From Reticulitermes lucifugus (Eukaryota; Arthropoda; Insecta; Blattodea; Rhinotermitidae), in the NCBI GenBank assembly GCA_026260175.1, contig JAKCWW010000100.1:70777-120497 (forward strand): a stretch of 49,721 bases of DNA. Direction: 5' to 3'. Both the position numbers and the translations under genes were made by a program. How positions within the stretch are numbered: the first letter of the stretch is position 1; each line of letters begins with the position of its first letter. The notes below the pieces were generated by a model. That model was not told the DNA's origin. It was given only the letters and a program-made list of their open reading frames with translations, and did not search any database. This document shows, piece by piece, positions 31,797 through 42,787 of this stretch.

Positions 31797-31875
31797 AACC
31801 CACCTCCATATAGTGTCGAGGTTGGGAAGGTGTGGAGGCGTAACTTCACTGTCCCTCGTGCTTTCTTGGTGAACA
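31797..31875 (+). mobile_element. SINE family 1, 3' body fragment
   Basis: AACCCACCTCCATATAGTG, TCGAGGTTGGGAAGGTGTGG and AGGCG match the 3' body of family 1 in plus orientation (compare CACCTCCATCTAGTGCCG at 22.85 kb). About 80 bases are recognisable; head and middle are absent. Confidence 0.55.
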
Positions 31876-32719
31876 TAAGGAAAATTACATTTTACCTTGC
31901 AAAGTTTCGACGTCAGGAACCACACATAGGGTGCTTACGATTAGCGGTCTATACTACAGTCAACAAGTAACTGAAGTAGGACCAGAGGATCTTGTGAGGG
32001 GAAAGAAATACTGGCATTGAAGAGATACAAGAGCGGACATGATATCCCCTGCATGCGCCCAGCTTATGCACCTACAGTGAAAGTACCAAGGAGAACAGTG
32101 GTCATGAGACGCATTGCAGCTTGCTGTATGATTCGGCCGACTGGCGCTATACCATAAAGCCCTCTTGTAAACAATTATGGCCCTGTTCGGGGGTTAAATC
32201 CCACTCCCTTTACTAAATGTAACAAACCGTTCCAGCCACAACTGGCTTATAGAAATTTAAGATAAATGAAAATAGAATAGAAAAGAGAAGTGAATTTTTT
32301 CGATGACAGGAAACATTTTAAAGAAAAACAAGTCACATTCGACCAGGAAAGTGAACACAAAATTATTGTACTGTAGTAATGTCTGATTTATCTTACTTCG
32401 TGTTATCTAGGTTATATCCGAAGTGCGTCATGGGTTGGCTATTTATTGTTTTAAAGCTTGCCGCATTTGTACCAATACACTGACTGCATTAACGGCGCGA
32501 AGGACAGAAGTCGGTTTAATTCGCCTAGCAACAGATGCTTTGTATTTGTGCGATCAATGAAGAAAACAGTGAAACAATAAAGCAGCTCCCTCTCTCAAAG
32601 CTATCACTCCATTAGAACCTTCCACCTTGCTACATGATGTATGAAATATCAAAATTAAAACGTAGAGTATTGGACTGTTATATGTTATTTTATACACGAT
32701 GTTAGTGTCCCACTGTCAC
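31876..32719. other. Intergenic DNA with a possible B-box
   Basis: No gene is seen. GGGGGTTAAATCCC near 32190-32203 resembles an RNA polymerase III B box, and GGCGCTATACC occurs about 45 bases upstream, so a decayed tRNA-derived SINE is possible. No family match within the window. Confidence 0.35.
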
Positions 32720-33250
32720 GGGGTGAGGGCTTGAGAACAAAGCTTTGCGAGAGAATTTAGTCAATGGAAGAGGAAGTGACAAGCGAGTGCAGAAAATTGA
32801 ATGAGGTGCATCAAAAATACAGCTCATTCTTCGCCTAATATTTTTACAGCAAATAAAATTAACGACCATGCGATTTCAAAATTAATATTTATTCTGTGCA
32901 TTTTGAAATATTAATGAACATTCAATTAACAGGGTGTATAGCACGGACGTGAGGGATAATAAATCTATTTAAATTTTACTGCGAAAGGGAAAATTTTCAA
33001 GGACACTTGGAAGACAAAGGCGAAGCAATTACGAGGATAATATTAAAAGAGATCTTAAACAACATATTATAAAACTGTTAAATTAATCCCAGGTGCTTAG
33101 GATGGGCTACATTGGTGGACTTTAGAAGCACGATCAAGTATTGGATTACATACAACCCGAGAATTTATTTACCAGATGAGTATTCCTTACGAACTCTGTA
33201 CCACAGAGATCGCTAATTAATTATTTAGTTGGTCGATTGATGAGTTAGTT
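32720..33250 (+). pseudogene. Decayed LINE 3' end (plus strand)
   Basis: Three blocks in order match the LINE C-terminus: EVTSECRKLNEVHQKYSS (32773-32826), LGRQRRSNYEDNIKRDL (33006-33056) and YNPRIYLP (about 33149-33172). Between the first two, GGTGTATAGCACGGACG aligns with the GHVARM-coding part. GATGAGTTAGTTTA near 33238-33251 corresponds to the 3' terminus of the 8.66-kb copy. Numerous indels and stops make this older than the 7.8-kb copy. No 5' part is present. Confidence 0.75.
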
Positions 33251-34344
33251 TAGCCGGGCATTTAGGGGAAAGTGTGGAAGAAGATATTTTACCATTATTG
33301 GTTTCCAGTATCATGCGAACGGAAGCCGTGATTTGGGGAGACCACAAAAATGAGATGAAACGACAAACAGCATCTTAAAGATCAATAAGAAAGGACATAG
33401 GAGGACCCTACTTGTTCAGGATGATAATTCGAAAGTTTAATACTTTTTGTAAGCAGTGATGCATTATTAAAATATTTTGCAATAATGAATAAAAATACGT
33501 ACTCTTTCCCATATTCTCTGACAGTAATCAACAATTGCTAACAATCCCTACTGCAAGTAAAAATTGCATTAACCTTTCCTACACGTAACAAGCACAGCGG
33601 GTAATTTTCGCAGTCACTATTCAATGCCAGCAATTGCTGGTTTTCCTACGGACACTTTAAAGTGTGCTCTTATTCATGGCTCGCGTACTTGCATCTTTCC
33701 TCTTTTCCTTCATACGTGTGAACTGTCTTTACGACTACAGTTCGTGAATTAAGCAAGGAAATGTGTTGTGCTTTACTTAAAGACGTTTCTTAAGCACGTA
33801 AATTATATAGCTTCGAATGAGAGAACGAGTGTGTCACTGCATTACACAAATGTGGTAGGAAGCAATCGCTGCCTATTTTAAAGTAATAATCTAATATTTG
33901 ATTGTACGAAATAACTAAAGAATTAAAACTCTGTATCAGACCGTGCAGTCTGCTGGGATAAATTTCGAATCCCGTAACAACCGTATAAAAGTGCTAGCCA
34001 CTAGATTGCGAGGAGTTATAGTATCTTTAAAGTTAAACAGAGAAAAACAAAAAAATAGTCACAAGACTCCAAAGGATTAACTGACTCTGCTATGGCTAAG
34101 GCAGAATGTTCAGCATCTCGAATACAAAACTCGTCAATGAACACTGTTCTGAGCCTTTTCCGGCCTCCTCAGATACACAAAATATATCTCCGCCTGAATA
34201 ATTTTAAAATTAGCTCGCTATGCTTATGACGGATATTTACAAGACTTAAGTAAACAGGTAAAATGTTAGAGTGTTGCAGGTTATAGTGTATTTCCTTATT
34301 CAGTTACGTACGTTAGAAACAGAGAGAATACTGTTCTCTCTTTT
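33251..34344. other. Intergenic DNA, no gene seen
   Basis: AT-rich. GGGATAAATTTCGAATCCCG near 33956-33975 could be a B-box remnant within TCTGCTGGG...AACAACC but no SINE body is recognised. No coding frame of interest. Confidence 0.4.
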
Positions 34345-34496
34345 TAAGGAGACACCCCTAAATATATTTAGTCTCCTACACGTTTCGGCACAGCTGGGCC
34401 ATTATTATTCCACCACTCGGAACTCCTAGATAATGACCCAGCTTGGCCGCAACATGTAGAAGGCTGACTAAAGATAATTAGGTGTACCTCCTTATT
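34345..34496. mobile_element. MITE-like inverted repeat with hammerhead/Penelope-type motif in both arms
   Basis: The left arm (34345-34405) TAAGGAGACACCCCTAAAT, TTTAGTCTCC, TACACGTTTCGGCACAGCTG, GGCCATTAT pairs with a right arm (34430-34496) that reverse-complements to TAAGGAGGTACACCTAATT, TTTAGTCAGCC, TTCTACATGTTGCGGCCAAG, CTGGGTCATTAT. A roughly 24-base centre separates them. Each arm read outward contains AATGRCCCAGCTNGGCCGMAAC, then RTGTAG (pieces given), the same module as the 11.53-kb motif. It could be a pair of inverted solo repeats or a foldback MITE. Confidence 0.6.
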
Positions 34497-34779
34497 AACA
34501 GAAAATTTTGTTGGTACCTAATTCACATATCTAAATAAATGGAAATGGGTTAATCTCACAATTATATACTAAAATTTTTCGTGTTGTTAATGAAATATGC
34601 CAGCTTGGAGGTAAATTCAAATTTCTTGTTTTCGACACTCAAAAATCTTGAGATTCTTTATAAGATAAACACCGGAACGCTGCAGTTTACTTCAGTGCGA
34701 GTTCAACACCACATGTGTCACTTTTCATTTGAGTTACTGGTGTATCCAAGCTGCACTGCATTACCTCACGCAACGTCAT
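34497..34779. other. AT-rich DNA
   Basis: No feature beyond an unrecognised 75-codon frame (34581-34808) was found. Confidence 0.4.
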
Positions 34780-35100
34780 GCCCCCCCTTCCCCCGGCTGC
34801 CCCCTTGACTACTACAAGTAAAACCTCGTTCGTATAGATATTGATTATCGAGGGGCACCAATTCTCTTCTACCTCCTCCTAACCCCTCTCAACACCCTAA
34901 ACCCCACCCTTCCACACTTCAACCTTTCCATACCGCCATACACTCCCTTTATTCCACCCTTCGTTCGTTATTAAAGATCAATAATTTATGTAAATGGGCT
35001 TCTCTCACCCCCGTCCTCAATACGTTCACTCCCTCCTCCTTTCGCTTCTCCAACCCCCCTCCCCCCCGCACCACCAAAACTTTGTCTTTCACAACAGCTT
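34780..35100. repeat. Pyrimidine-rich tract
   Basis: The plus strand is C/T-rich with repeated CCACCCTTCC, CTCCTCC and CCCCCCTCCCCCCC strings. It ends abruptly and is followed by a purine-rich block, an unusual strand switch. Frames on either strand here are composition artefacts. Confidence 0.6.
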
Positions 35101-35110
35101 GGATTACAGA

Positions 35111-35200
35111 TCAGGAGAGAGAGAGAGAGAAATAGGGTTGGAGAAATTTGCAGATGAGAGAGAGAGACGGATGAGGCCAGAGATAAAGGGGTAGATTGAG
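35111..35200. repeat. Purine-rich GA tract
   Basis: GAGAGAGAGAGAGAGA at 35115-35130, then GAGAAATTTGCAGATGAG and GAGAGAGAGAC near 35156-35167. The block immediately follows the pyrimidine-rich tract and has opposite skew. Confidence 0.75.
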
Positions 35201-36219
35201 GGTTGAGACATGGAAATAATGATAGAGGCGATACATAGATCACACAGTGCAGAGTCGAACAGTGCTATGTCCAGCACTACTGACGTAAGGATATTACAGG
35301 TGAAAAAGTTCAGTTGATAGGTACTCCACCTGTCTTGTGGATCGAAGGCTCTCATCCTACAGTGTGATCGAAGTATTACATCACAAATCGCAAATCCTTG
35401 AGGAAAGATACAACCACGAAAATGTGGGTGATTTAGCATGATAATACTAAAATGGACCTTACAGAAATACCATAGACGAAGGCGTACTGGATTCAATAAC
35501 AAAACAGTATGCAATATAACCAAACACATTTGAAATTATTTAACTAAACCAAACTCACCATTCTCAAGAAACATGAATATAAGAGATACTAGCGTAAAAT
35601 TTGTGTCAATTTCCTGATTTTCTTACCAAATACTTGTGTCACTATATTCCAAACCGACAACTGTTACACATCAGTTTTTGCATGTTACACAAAACTGAGC
35701 GACGTTCCTAATATCTCTACATGGAATTCTGACATTCTTAATGCCAAGACAACAGGAACAAAATGTTTATTTCGCGAGGAATTTTATGAAAAAGTAGCAG
35801 CAAATTAATAACGTCTAAACTGTGAAATATGTAATTTTGGAAGCTCAAGGACATAAGTGTAGCTATAAGGGATTGGGGGGGGGGGGCGAGTGAAAATAAA
35901 GCGCCAACTTCTTTTGAAAATGTTCCCGCTTATTGGCATCAGTATGCGTAATCTTAATCCAAACAGGAGAGGCATATTCCAGCTAATGCCTAACTAAAGT
36001 AGGGGAAAATAACAGCAGCAAAACGATCAGCAGTAGAAAGAGAAAATCGAAAAGCACATGTGTTCCAACAATTTAAGTACTGTGATTATGGACATGAATA
36101 TCGTGTGCGACAGGTATCAACTTTGGATGTCCACTGGCCGGTTGTGTATCCTGAGTAAACTTTTCGTCGTCTCTTTCAGTTCTCCAACAAATATTCAGGA
36201 ATAATATCCCTATATAGAT
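35201..36219. other. Intergenic DNA, no confident gene
   Basis: A 141-codon minus frame (35104-35529) is the longest without N in the window. It is rich in Leu, Ser, Ile and Phe, has no recognised domain, and its C-terminal end is produced by the GA tract, so it is not called. A run of 12 G lies at 35875-35886. Confidence 0.45.
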
Positions 36220-36537
36220 GATGATACGCCGATCCCAGTGGCCGTGCGGTCTAAGGCGTGGGTCTTCGGCCGCTCGCTTACTAGGANNNNNNNNNNNNNN
36301 NNNNNNNNNNNNNNNNNNNNNNNNNNNNNNNNNNNNNNNNNNNNNNNNNNNNNNNNNNNNNNNNNNNNNNNNNNNNNNNNNNNNNNNNNNNNNNNNNNNN
36401 NNNNNNNNNNNNNNNNNNNNNNNNNNNNNNNNNNNNNNNNNNNNNNNNNNNNNNNNNNNNNNNNNNNNNNTCGACGAAACGAGGAGGCCCAGGCCCATAT
36501 AGGGCTGTCGAGCCATAGGAAAAAAAAAAAGATGATA
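36220..36537 (+). mobile_element. tRNA-Leu-like SINE, family 3, with assembly gap
   Basis: Head: CCAGTGGCCGTGCGGTCTAA and GGCGTGGGTCTTCGG, which follows the A-box/D-arm pattern of eukaryotic tRNA-Leu (TGGCCGAGCGGTCTAAGGCG). The B box and body are hidden by N. The 3' end has ACGAGGAGGCCCAGGCCC, GGGCTGTCGAGCCATAGG and an A-run of ten. GATGATA at 36220-36226 and 36531-36537 flanks the element as a probable short target duplication. Frames crossing the N run are artefacts. Confidence 0.85.
36287..36470. other. Assembly gap (184 N)
   Basis: An N run inside the family 3 SINE. The equivalent interval in the 43.1-kb copy is about 157 bases when measured from CTAGAA to the GAGGAGGCCC block (against 194 here), so the gap probably conceals SINE sequence only. 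Confidence 0.9.
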
Positions 36538-38261
36538 AATATTTTCCAAGTACCACTCAGAGGGTCCTTCTGTCTCCTGTTCTTTTATCAATTTTATCGA
36601 ATTGATTTTTGGTGCAGGCTATTTAACGATGCTGAAGTGTCGGAGATTATGCTGTATCGAATTATAATGAGAATGATTAATGATGAATTGTAAAGTGTTT
36701 TGAAAGCAACAGTGTGGATTAGTGTTGGTACTATCTCGCCATTTGTCTAGAAGATCTAAGGAAAGCTACGAACAAATTGTCAGATGGGATCCCGACAGAC
36801 ACCAGAAACGAACATTCCCCTCCCAATATAAATGTATATTTTTCGCTATGCCAAGCTGTTCAGTTTATTGCGTTGGTTTCTTCAGTTTTAATCAATTTCT
36901 TCTTAAAATTCAGATGTTATTTGTTGGAAGGCTTATCCACTGTTTCTAAATATGCATATTTTTAAAAGGCCTCTTTCCTAGGCTTTAGATCTTACACTCT
37001 GTAAAATTATCACACTGTTTAAATAAATGAAGTTGTTTAATTTCATATTTACCTTAGTCAAATTGTATAACTACAGTAAAATCTATATTTCTGGGACTTG
37101 AAAAATAAATTGTGTCAAGAACGGAACGTCTCTTGATAGAAGATATTACGGTTTGCTCCAAATAACTTTAGCGTGTGCGAGTGTGTTTAAGTGTGTTTTT
37201 GTGTGAGTGTGAAAAGATATAATCCTTGCAACTTCTTGTTGTGTATCTGTGAATGACTGTGTTCTATGCAACTACACAAAGAAATGAAAATAACAACCAA
37301 CAGAAAACTCAACAAGAAACTTTGACGGGATGGTGTATTAAAATACGAGGCAGTAATTCGTCGCTGAGAGATGTTTGTTATAGAAGTCGTCAGCTGATTA
37401 ATTAGGTGTTTCATTAGTCAGACGATTAATTAGACAGGTAATATGTGATCGATCTATTTGCAGTGTCTATTGACAGATACATTATGGTACAAAGGACTAA
37501 TGGCAAATACTGATAATGGAGACTGAGCTGTTGAACAACGGATGTGTTAGCAAAATGGCATGGGCTTGTAACAGTGTGCAGTCGTAATTATTACACAACT
37601 TTCCGTGTGAGGGCATTACTAGTGCCGTACATCAGGACCAAAGCTGGGATCGTTTGCGCGGTTTACTTCATCTTCACAATGACAGTGTGTCCGATGTATT
37701 TCGATGTTGCTAGTGAGGTGTAAGATCGAGGAAGTTGGTTCAACTTTCGCAGACTCAAATTCAGAAATTCATAAAGGAAACCATAATGATGCAAATATTA
37801 TTTATCTGATTCATAACATACTTACAGTTTTATGTAATAAACATTGACACTTTCACAAATTAAGAATCTATTAATAACAATAACAGACATGCAACAGGGA
37901 GTTTGCTGTCTTCTGAGATGGGCTCTAAAGCTTAGACGCATATCGACGTTTCAGATGAACCTGTTTCCTCTGTCATTAGATATTCCCTCATGACACAGGC
38001 TGCAACCTGAACTCTTCACCAGAATAAAGGACATCAAATCTCAGCAGAGAGTGATCTTCGCAGTCAGCTGTGGAAACCTCACTTTTCAAATATGTATGAG
38101 GTTCGTGTCCAAATTAGGATCCTAAGTTCTGGAAAATCTGGCTTAGCTTTTAGTAATTTCGAAACTTTTCGTCCTGCGTGATTTCAAAACTTTAAACTCC
38201 AGGACAAAAAAAAAGCTAAAATGTTTTTACTTGTTTTTATATATGGCCTATCGGGTGAAAG
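36538..38261. other. Intergenic DNA, no gene seen
   Basis: No recognisable coding frame. GT-rich strings occur at 37168-37215. Around 37935-38015, GACGTTTCAGATGAACCTG and CTCATGACACAGGCTGCAACC may be a decayed inverted motif, not assigned. The 75-codon frames at 36722-36949 and 37187-37414 are unrecognised. Confidence 0.45.
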
Positions 38262-38545
38262 TAAAGTTGTCCCTGTGCAAGGCACGAATAGATACGGGTG
38301 ACAGGAGGTACTGCTCCACTCGTTCTTAACCACTGCATTAGATGGACGTGAGTGGTGAGCTTCACGATGCTGCCAATTTAGACCCGAAAAGGGCTCTGGT
38401 AACAACTGAATAGGATGCTGCATCTGCCCCAGGGGCAGTCTGGACATATTGAAGAAGAGAAAATTTCTTACCCCTGCTGGGAATCCAACTACAATTTCTC
38501 TGTTGACCATTCCGTAGATGAGCCAGTCTACTGACTATACCATTC
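38262..38545 (-). mobile_element. tRNA-derived SINE, family 1, near-complete copy
   Basis: Plus-strand modules: AGGAGGTACTGCTCCACTCG, TTAGATGGACGTGAGTGG, CTTCACGATGCTGCC, GGGCTCTGGTAACAACTG, AATAGGATGCTGCATCTGCC, GGGGCAGTCTGGACATATTG, then CTGGGAATCCAACTAC and GACCATTCCGTAGATGAGCC. In minus orientation the head reads TATAGTCAGTAGACTGG (A-box region) and GTAGTTGGATTCCC (B-box region), a tRNA-like start. Best reference copy of the family here along with 42.8 kb. The two overlapping minus frames are incidental. Confidence 0.82.
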
Positions 38546-38691
38546 TTACTATCAGGGCAAAACATCATTACACGTGTTTAAAAAAGAAGGCTGAGGAATT
38601 AGTTCGGAGGTGACAATAAGCAAGTAGCCCTATGTGAGCCAGCAAGTTCCATTATTGTAACAAAATGGTAGAAATTAATACAAATTTTATG
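38546..38691. other. Short spacer with a shared repeat block
   Basis: Contains AAGTAGCCCTATGTGAGCC at 38622-38640, matching 21292-21314. It separates a SINE from a LINE fragment. Confidence 0.4.
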
Positions 38692-38785
38692 GTGCTGAGG
38701 GTTTTCGAGAATAGGGCGCTGAGGAGGATATTTGGGCCTAAGAGGGACGAGATAACAGGGGAGTGGAGAAGACTACATAACTACA
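38692..38785 (+). pseudogene. LINE fragment, reading frame intact over about 30 codons
   Basis: The segment reads FENRALRRIFGPKRDE then ITGEWRRLHN without a stop, close to the 8.2-kb LINE (FENRVLKKIFGPKRDE). It ends abruptly in a duplicated ACTACATAACTACATAACT. No upstream or downstream LINE sequence is present, so it is a small internal piece, less diverged than the 32.7-kb copy. Confidence 0.75.
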
Positions 38786-41195
38786 TAACTGCAGTGTTTG
38801 TGTCATATTGACTAAGGATAGCTTTTTCAAATGGGCCTGACTGCGATGGAATTTTCCATCTTCTAAATAAGAGATAGAGCCAATAACTGAAACTTCGTTT
38901 CCTCAGATATTGTATTTTACTTACACAATTAGGAACGTCCAGTTAGACTACCACAGCAGTAACACTGTACTTCGCCAATAAGGACTAGAACATGCTTATT
39001 AAAGACAAGCTGAAGTACCCGTTTTTCACACGGGCCGTTGCTACTTTATGATCAACAACAAAATCTAAAAATGGTTAAATGCGGAATTATTTTTACCACA
39101 TTAAACGATCCAAACCAAATTAATTTTTACATATAAATCAGACGTAAATTGCACAAAGATTGAAAATGTTAACTAAAAACTACCAGACAGACGTGCATTC
39201 AACCAGGCATTTCAACCTTGTCACACCATTAAGCCACGAGAGCAAAGACCTGGCCGTAGAGAAAAAAACAGCATGCAATGGATATGGGTAGAACTACCAT
39301 CTCAAATATTCTACATTTTCATGCAAACCTGCACACAATGCGAGAACTTACACTCACTAACAAATATCTTTATACTTCCATAAAAATCTTCCCCAAATGC
39401 TTAAACATGTTTTTTGCCTAGTTCTTTTCGAAAGGTTTTTTGGCCAAAACTAAAGAAAAGGAATTTTTCTTGAGTAGATTTGTTTTTCGTAGCCTGCTTT
39501 ATCTCAAAACATCCTTACGTGTAAGTTACACACGACGATGGATTTTCTTACAAAATGCCGTTTTGGATAAATACATATACTTGTTCTGTTTAGCTCATGA
39601 AGTGTGGAGAAGTGAAGAGAATGACCTAGGCGATGCTGGAAATTCTGTCGATAGAAGTGAAATACTGATGTCACATAATGCCTTTATACGGCCAGAATTA
39701 AACAGAACACAACATACTTTTGTTGAAGACTTAAATGCAAAAAAAAACCACTAACACAAGGAATTAAAATAAAAAATTCGGCTTCCGGCATTTAAAGTAT
39801 TTCTTCCAGAACTACGTAAAATTTCACGTGACTGAATGCTACTTCTTAAAGACAGAAAGGAAAGGACCTCTTGAGAACCTGAGAGGCATTCATCTGCTCA
39901 ATAAATTCCTCGTCTTTCGCAGAAACTAGGAATTCAAATTCGTGTCTTGAGGCAGTTGAATCCATTCCATAATCGTACACCATACTTATTTTAGATCCAA
40001 TGAATATTTTACCCCATTATCGTTTAGGCCCGCGGACACCCAAGCGGTCTTTCTCCTTTAAGTTTCAGAATAAAATTTGTAGGCGAATTTGTCAAGTCCC
40101 ACTTTATACTACATTCTCGACCAATCTCCTAGCAGTGAAATTGTAGGCTACAAGTTAAAAAAAAAGCTACATTAAACAAATGTGCACCTTGTGCAACTGC
40201 AGTTAATACAGTTAATACATCAAAGAAAAAAGACATACTCATTAAATCTTACTCAAAGTATTTGGATTTAGAATCAATCCGATTCCGCAAATCTTTTTAA
40301 ATCGTTTGATTCGATTTCTTCTTTTTGCTGCTACCTCCACGTACTGAAGCCTGCCTTTTGATGTTTGCTTTCAAGTCCCATCTTTTCTTCTACACGTTGT
40401 CACCTTAAAGCAACTTGGCACTTGCTACTTTTCCTCCCAACCTTCGCGTTCTCTCCACTCATCTTTTCATCTAACACCATCCACTTCTCAAATCTTTGTG
40501 GACGAGGTGTCTTCCGTGCTCCCGTTAATGGCACACGTTCAGACTTACAAGGCTTAGGGAGCGACGGAGGGACAGAACTTCACAACTGTGATACACGAAA
40601 CCGCAAACAAACTTTGCTACATTTTATTTTCTTCACCTTATTCTTTTCACTCCTCCGGAAAGAAACAATCGTTACTAACATGTTCCGGGAGTAAATTGAG
40701 TAGTTTCTTTTCTTTTTACCTTCACGAAAATAAAGTTAGTTATCTAAAACGTGAGGAAGGAGTGTATGTCAGGTTTTTTATAGTGGCGTCGGAACACTGT
40801 AAGAGACTTGCTCAGAGCTCTGGCTGGTTGTGGCGTAGGTCTCACAGCATCAAGGAGAGCAAACATACAATTATCACTCAGAAAAGAAAAAATAAGTAAA
40901 ACCAACAAACAATTTCATTCACCTATCACATTTATTTTACACAAAAGAGAGAAATTAAAGGGAGGACAGAAAAAATTCAATAATATTGATGTTTAAATTT
41001 TTTTCTGTTCACCAAGTGTTATCACAGTGAACAAACTGAAGAAAGTGGTTGGCAAGATACATAGTACGCACGATATATTTTAAATGCGTATAATACTTTC
41101 GTCTCAAGAAGTCAGAAGAAAAAATAAATTCGGAACCTAGACATAGATGAAAGGAAATATCACAGTGCACAGCAAACCTCTAAGTAAAGCACGGC

Positions 41196-41197
<2 letters not shown>
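38786..41197. other. Intergenic DNA, no confident gene
   Basis: The 104-codon plus frame at 39440-39754 and the 109- and 103-codon frames at 40365-40899 have no recognised domain. 40365-40500 is mildly pyrimidine-rich, which favours open frames. No transposon ends were found. Confidence 0.45.

Positions 41198-41240
<43 letters not shown>
41198..41240. repeat. TA dinucleotide microsatellite
   Basis: An uninterrupted alternating TA tract of 43 bases. Confidence 0.95.
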
Positions 41241-41243
<3 letters not shown>

Positions 41244-41689
41244 TGTGGCCTGTCTGAACTTCCAGTAATTCTTAATTCTGTCGAACAGCACATTTATATT
41301 TTAGGTGCATTCCCCATTTTCGGATTTCCTAACTCATGGTCACTATATTTGCTGCTACTTTCTTTCCACTCACGATGCAACCCGACGACGCAGTTATAAA
41401 CGACAGCGATGAATTAACAGTGAGCGACAAGTTCCGTCCTTATCTGTAATTGGCTACGAATCGAGTCCTTGCTTTTTTCCATCGAAACGACTAAAATCGC
41501 TGCTGTCTCCTGCACAACACGGTTTATATAGACAGTGCAGCTTTGGAATTCGATGTTGAAACATTACTTTCTTATCTTGTAGCGATTTCACTAGTCTTTA
41601 TTATTATATTAATATCAGTTTTCTACAGTTCTCCTCTTGAAACAGTTATGTTAAATCTAAGTTATATACCTTTTTGAGAATCGGTACAT
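41241..41689. other. Intergenic DNA, no gene seen
   Basis: About 450 bases of AT-rich sequence. No feature identified. Confidence 0.45.
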
Positions 41690-41930
41690 CCCAGTCCGTA
41701 TAATGTCTAGGCTACGGGTTAGACGATCGAAATTTCGTGATTCGATTTCCAGCAGTGGTGAAAAATTTTCTTTCCAAAGTCACCAGACCGGCTCTGGAGA
41801 ACACCGGCCTTCTTTCCCCTACAGTAACGCAGCCAAGAGACGAAACAAACCGCTCACCTCCACATAATGACGGGATCACTATGCGTGAAGCTATATCTTC
41901 ATTCCCACGCGTGTTTTGAAGAGTTCTGCT
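41690..41930 (+). mobile_element. tRNA-derived SINE, family 1 copy (plus strand)
   Basis: GTCTAGGCTACGGGTTAGAC and GTGATTCGATTTCCAGCAG supply the head with a B-box remnant, followed by TCACCAGACCGGCTCTGGAG, CCTACAGTAACGCAGCC, CGCTCACCTCCACATAATG and a diverged 3' part. This is the best plus-strand copy retaining both head and body, though moderately diverged. A 60-codon frame inside is incidental. Confidence 0.72.
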
Positions 41931-42787
41931 TAATCAACCTGTGGGACAATTTTACCTTTCTTTTGAGTTTGGTTTTGAATAGGGCGTATACTTACGTATA
42001 TGGAACAAAGTTTGGAGCAAGTATGCTGTCAGTTTCTTTCTCGTAATTTTCAAGAAAACGGATATTTATGGTAAAAATACAGCCTAAACGGAGCTATCTG
42101 AATGAGCCACATACTGTACCTATAGAAACGAATTTTTTAAACTAATTAGATACTGAAATTTAAATACTTATGGCTCCGTAGGGAGAGTAATAAAACCTTA
42201 CGTAATAGTCTATGTACAAACTCCATTACAGTAGCTGTACGACGAATAAATGTATCGAATGCCACATGTGGTTACACTTTCATTGATTAGAACAAATAAA
42301 TACTGAGTGACACTGACATGTGAATGCAGTGATGCAGACGCCTCACCACCCTCCCTTACGCACTTTTTATTTATTCTACGTACATCCTATCCCTTGTGTT
42401 TATTTTTTTCAGTGACTGTTTCTTGTTCAAATACGTGTTTATACTTTGTGCCCCTTACCCTTACTGTAGCATATTGTTCGTAAACAGAAACCGCAGCGCC
42501 AAATTGCAAACAACCGATATTGCCCGCCGCTAATATTCCCCCCCCCCCAGATTTATATATGTTTTTATGTATGTGTATATACATATGTATGTATCGTTAC
42601 ACACAGTCATCACAATACAGCTTTGTAGATTGAGCCACTAAGTATGCAACTATCATGGTCAGATTAACAGTCTTTTATTGATCTACAGATAGTTAAGGGA
42701 CAGAGTTAAAGAAAGAGTAGGAAGAAGTCCTATTTCTAATGCAGGTAAAGGAGACCTTAAGGCTGTCAGTGTGCTCAATAAAGCACC
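41931..42787. other. Intergenic DNA with a C-run
   Basis: No gene is seen. A run of about 11 C lies at 42538-42548 followed by a TATATATG/TGTATGTATG-rich patch (42552-42592). The 65-codon minus frame at 42387-42584 is an effect of these tracts. Confidence 0.45.

Noticed and set aside
35104..35529. Longest N-free open frame, 141 codons on the minus strand
   Set aside because: No recognised domain. Its end is encoded by the GA tract and its composition matches AT-rich chance frames. By a rough stop-frequency estimate one frame of this size is not surprising among about 100 kb of both strands.
36073..36693. Frames of 91-172 codons spanning 36.3-36.5 kb
   Set aside because: They run through an N gap, where the absence of stops is meaningless.
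39440..39754. 104-codon plus frame with charged C-terminal half
   Set aside because: No domain recognised and no supporting gene structure.
40365..40899. Two overlapping frames of 109 and 103 codons
   Set aside because: Mildly pyrimidine-rich DNA, no recognised domain, and the two frames are out of phase with each other.
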